A stretch of 64,000 nucleotides of DNA from Methylocystis sp. IM3 (GTDB lineage: Bacteria > Pseudomonadota > Alphaproteobacteria > Rhizobiales > Beijerinckiaceae). The stretch is taken from positions 2,120,001 through 2,184,000 of the forward strand of contig NZ_JBBPBZ010000002.1 in assembly GCF_038070105.1 (NCBI RefSeq), given 5' to 3'. This document shows, piece after piece, positions 63,732 through 64,000 of this stretch (position 1 is its first letter; each line of letters begins with the position of its first letter). The notes under the pieces are model-generated. The model was not told the DNA's origin. It made no database searches and worked only from the letters and a program-made list of their open reading frames with translations. A program made the translations under genes and the position numbers.

Positions 63732-64000
63732 TCTGCGCCCTCGCTATGCCGGCCAGGGCGGTCGCCGGCGGGCAGATCGCCCTCCGCCTGCAGGATCGTG
63801 CCTGCGATAACCTGTCGCGCTTTGGCGGGCTTCGCGGCCGGCTTCTCGGCATGTCGCGCGATGATCTCGGCGAGCGTCGGCTCGATCGTCTTTACCTTCC
63901 GGTCGAGCCCGATCGTCTCGGCAATGCGGCGAATGTGGCTCGAAAGGCGCGCGAGAAGGTCGACGTCGATCGTCTTGCCGCTGGCCAGATCGACCTCTAG
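63728..64000 (-). CDS. Probable small terminase subunit, C-terminal part (cut by window end)
   Basis: The leftward frame is open from the window edge to a TGA at 63728-63730, overlapping the large terminase start. The 90 visible residues are helical and basic (ARLSSHIRRIAETIGLDRKV, EKPAAKPAKARQV) and end in an acidic tail. Position just before the large terminase and the helical character suggest the small subunit. The start is outside the window. A rightward frame over the same bases (63746-64000) is judged a shadow. Confidence 0.6.
   Translation of the reverse strand, partial: LEVDLASGKTIDVDLLARLSSHIRRIAETIGLDRKVKTIEPTLAEIIARHAEKPAAKPAKARQVIAGTILQAEGDLPAGDRPGRHSEGAE

Larger units (their letters stand above)
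57452..64000. mobile_element. Phage-derived region beginning at tRNA-Thr (runs off the window)
   Basis: Everything right of tRNA-Thr is accessory: a large terminase and its likely small partner, a gp10-like tail-completion gene, an Arc-type regulator, an ImmA/IrrE remnant and small unknown genes, several of low GC. No integrase or att copy is visible in the window, so the element's end and its integrity cannot be judged. Confidence 0.7.

Noticed and set aside
63746..64000. Rightward ORF of 84 residues at the window end
   Set aside because: The leftward frame over the same bases ends in an overlap with the large terminase start and reads as a helical basic protein, so the rightward frame is a shadow.

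Overview
The window is a GC-rich alphaproteobacterial chromosome segment. Conserved neighbourhoods point to the order Hyphomicrobiales (Rhizobiales): scpA-scpB-tatABC-serS-surE-pcm-nlpD-like, tolC next to popZ and a Pcm-like methyltransferase, and lysC divergent from ubiG. A fatty-acid cis/trans isomerase beside an HpnK-type hopanoid deacetylase, and several dispersed repeat families, would fit a methanotroph such as Methylocystis/Methylosinus, but the genus is a guess.

Layout. 1-35300 is housekeeping core: a Nudix end, EF-hand and acetyltransferase genes, zapE, the long leftward cluster scpA to the NlpD-like protein (3443-11360), dnaE2, an SH3 protein, a metallo-hydrolase, an FtsB-like protein, popZ/tolC/methyltransferase, a sulfur module (Rrf2 regulator, TSUP exporter, cysK), pyrB, the nadA-DUF4202-nadB-nadC operon behind two matching operator-like dyads, cti, hpnK, a GT2 glycosyltransferase and a PepSY protein. 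47957-57451 is core again: murJ, a DUF4424 gene between two related small genes, lysC, ubiG, an IalB-like protein, a 55-residue membrane protein, ispE, an RlmB-like methyltransferase, and tRNA-Gly and tRNA-Thr.

36441-47231 is a 10.8 kb integrated island. It ends in a tRNA-Arg gene whose last 16 bases are repeated exactly at the far left end (att sites). It carries a tyrosine integrase with an AlpA-like partner, an XRE repressor with an operator, a leftward coupled set of envelope genes including a 44-residue lipoprotein, a 403-residue HTH protein with internal iteron-like repeats, a long structured non-coding stretch, and one HK97-type major capsid gene behind a two-dyad promoter. No portal, protease, terminase, tail or lysis gene was recognised, so it looks like a capsid-encoding phage satellite or an extreme prophage remnant. 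An IS3-family element sits just inside its left end.

57452-64000, right after tRNA-Thr, is a second phage-derived region that runs off the window. It has a large terminase, a probable small terminase, a gp10-like tail-completion protein, an Arc-type regulator, an ImmA/IrrE remnant and small genes of unknown function. No capsid or portal lies between its terminase and its tail-completion gene.
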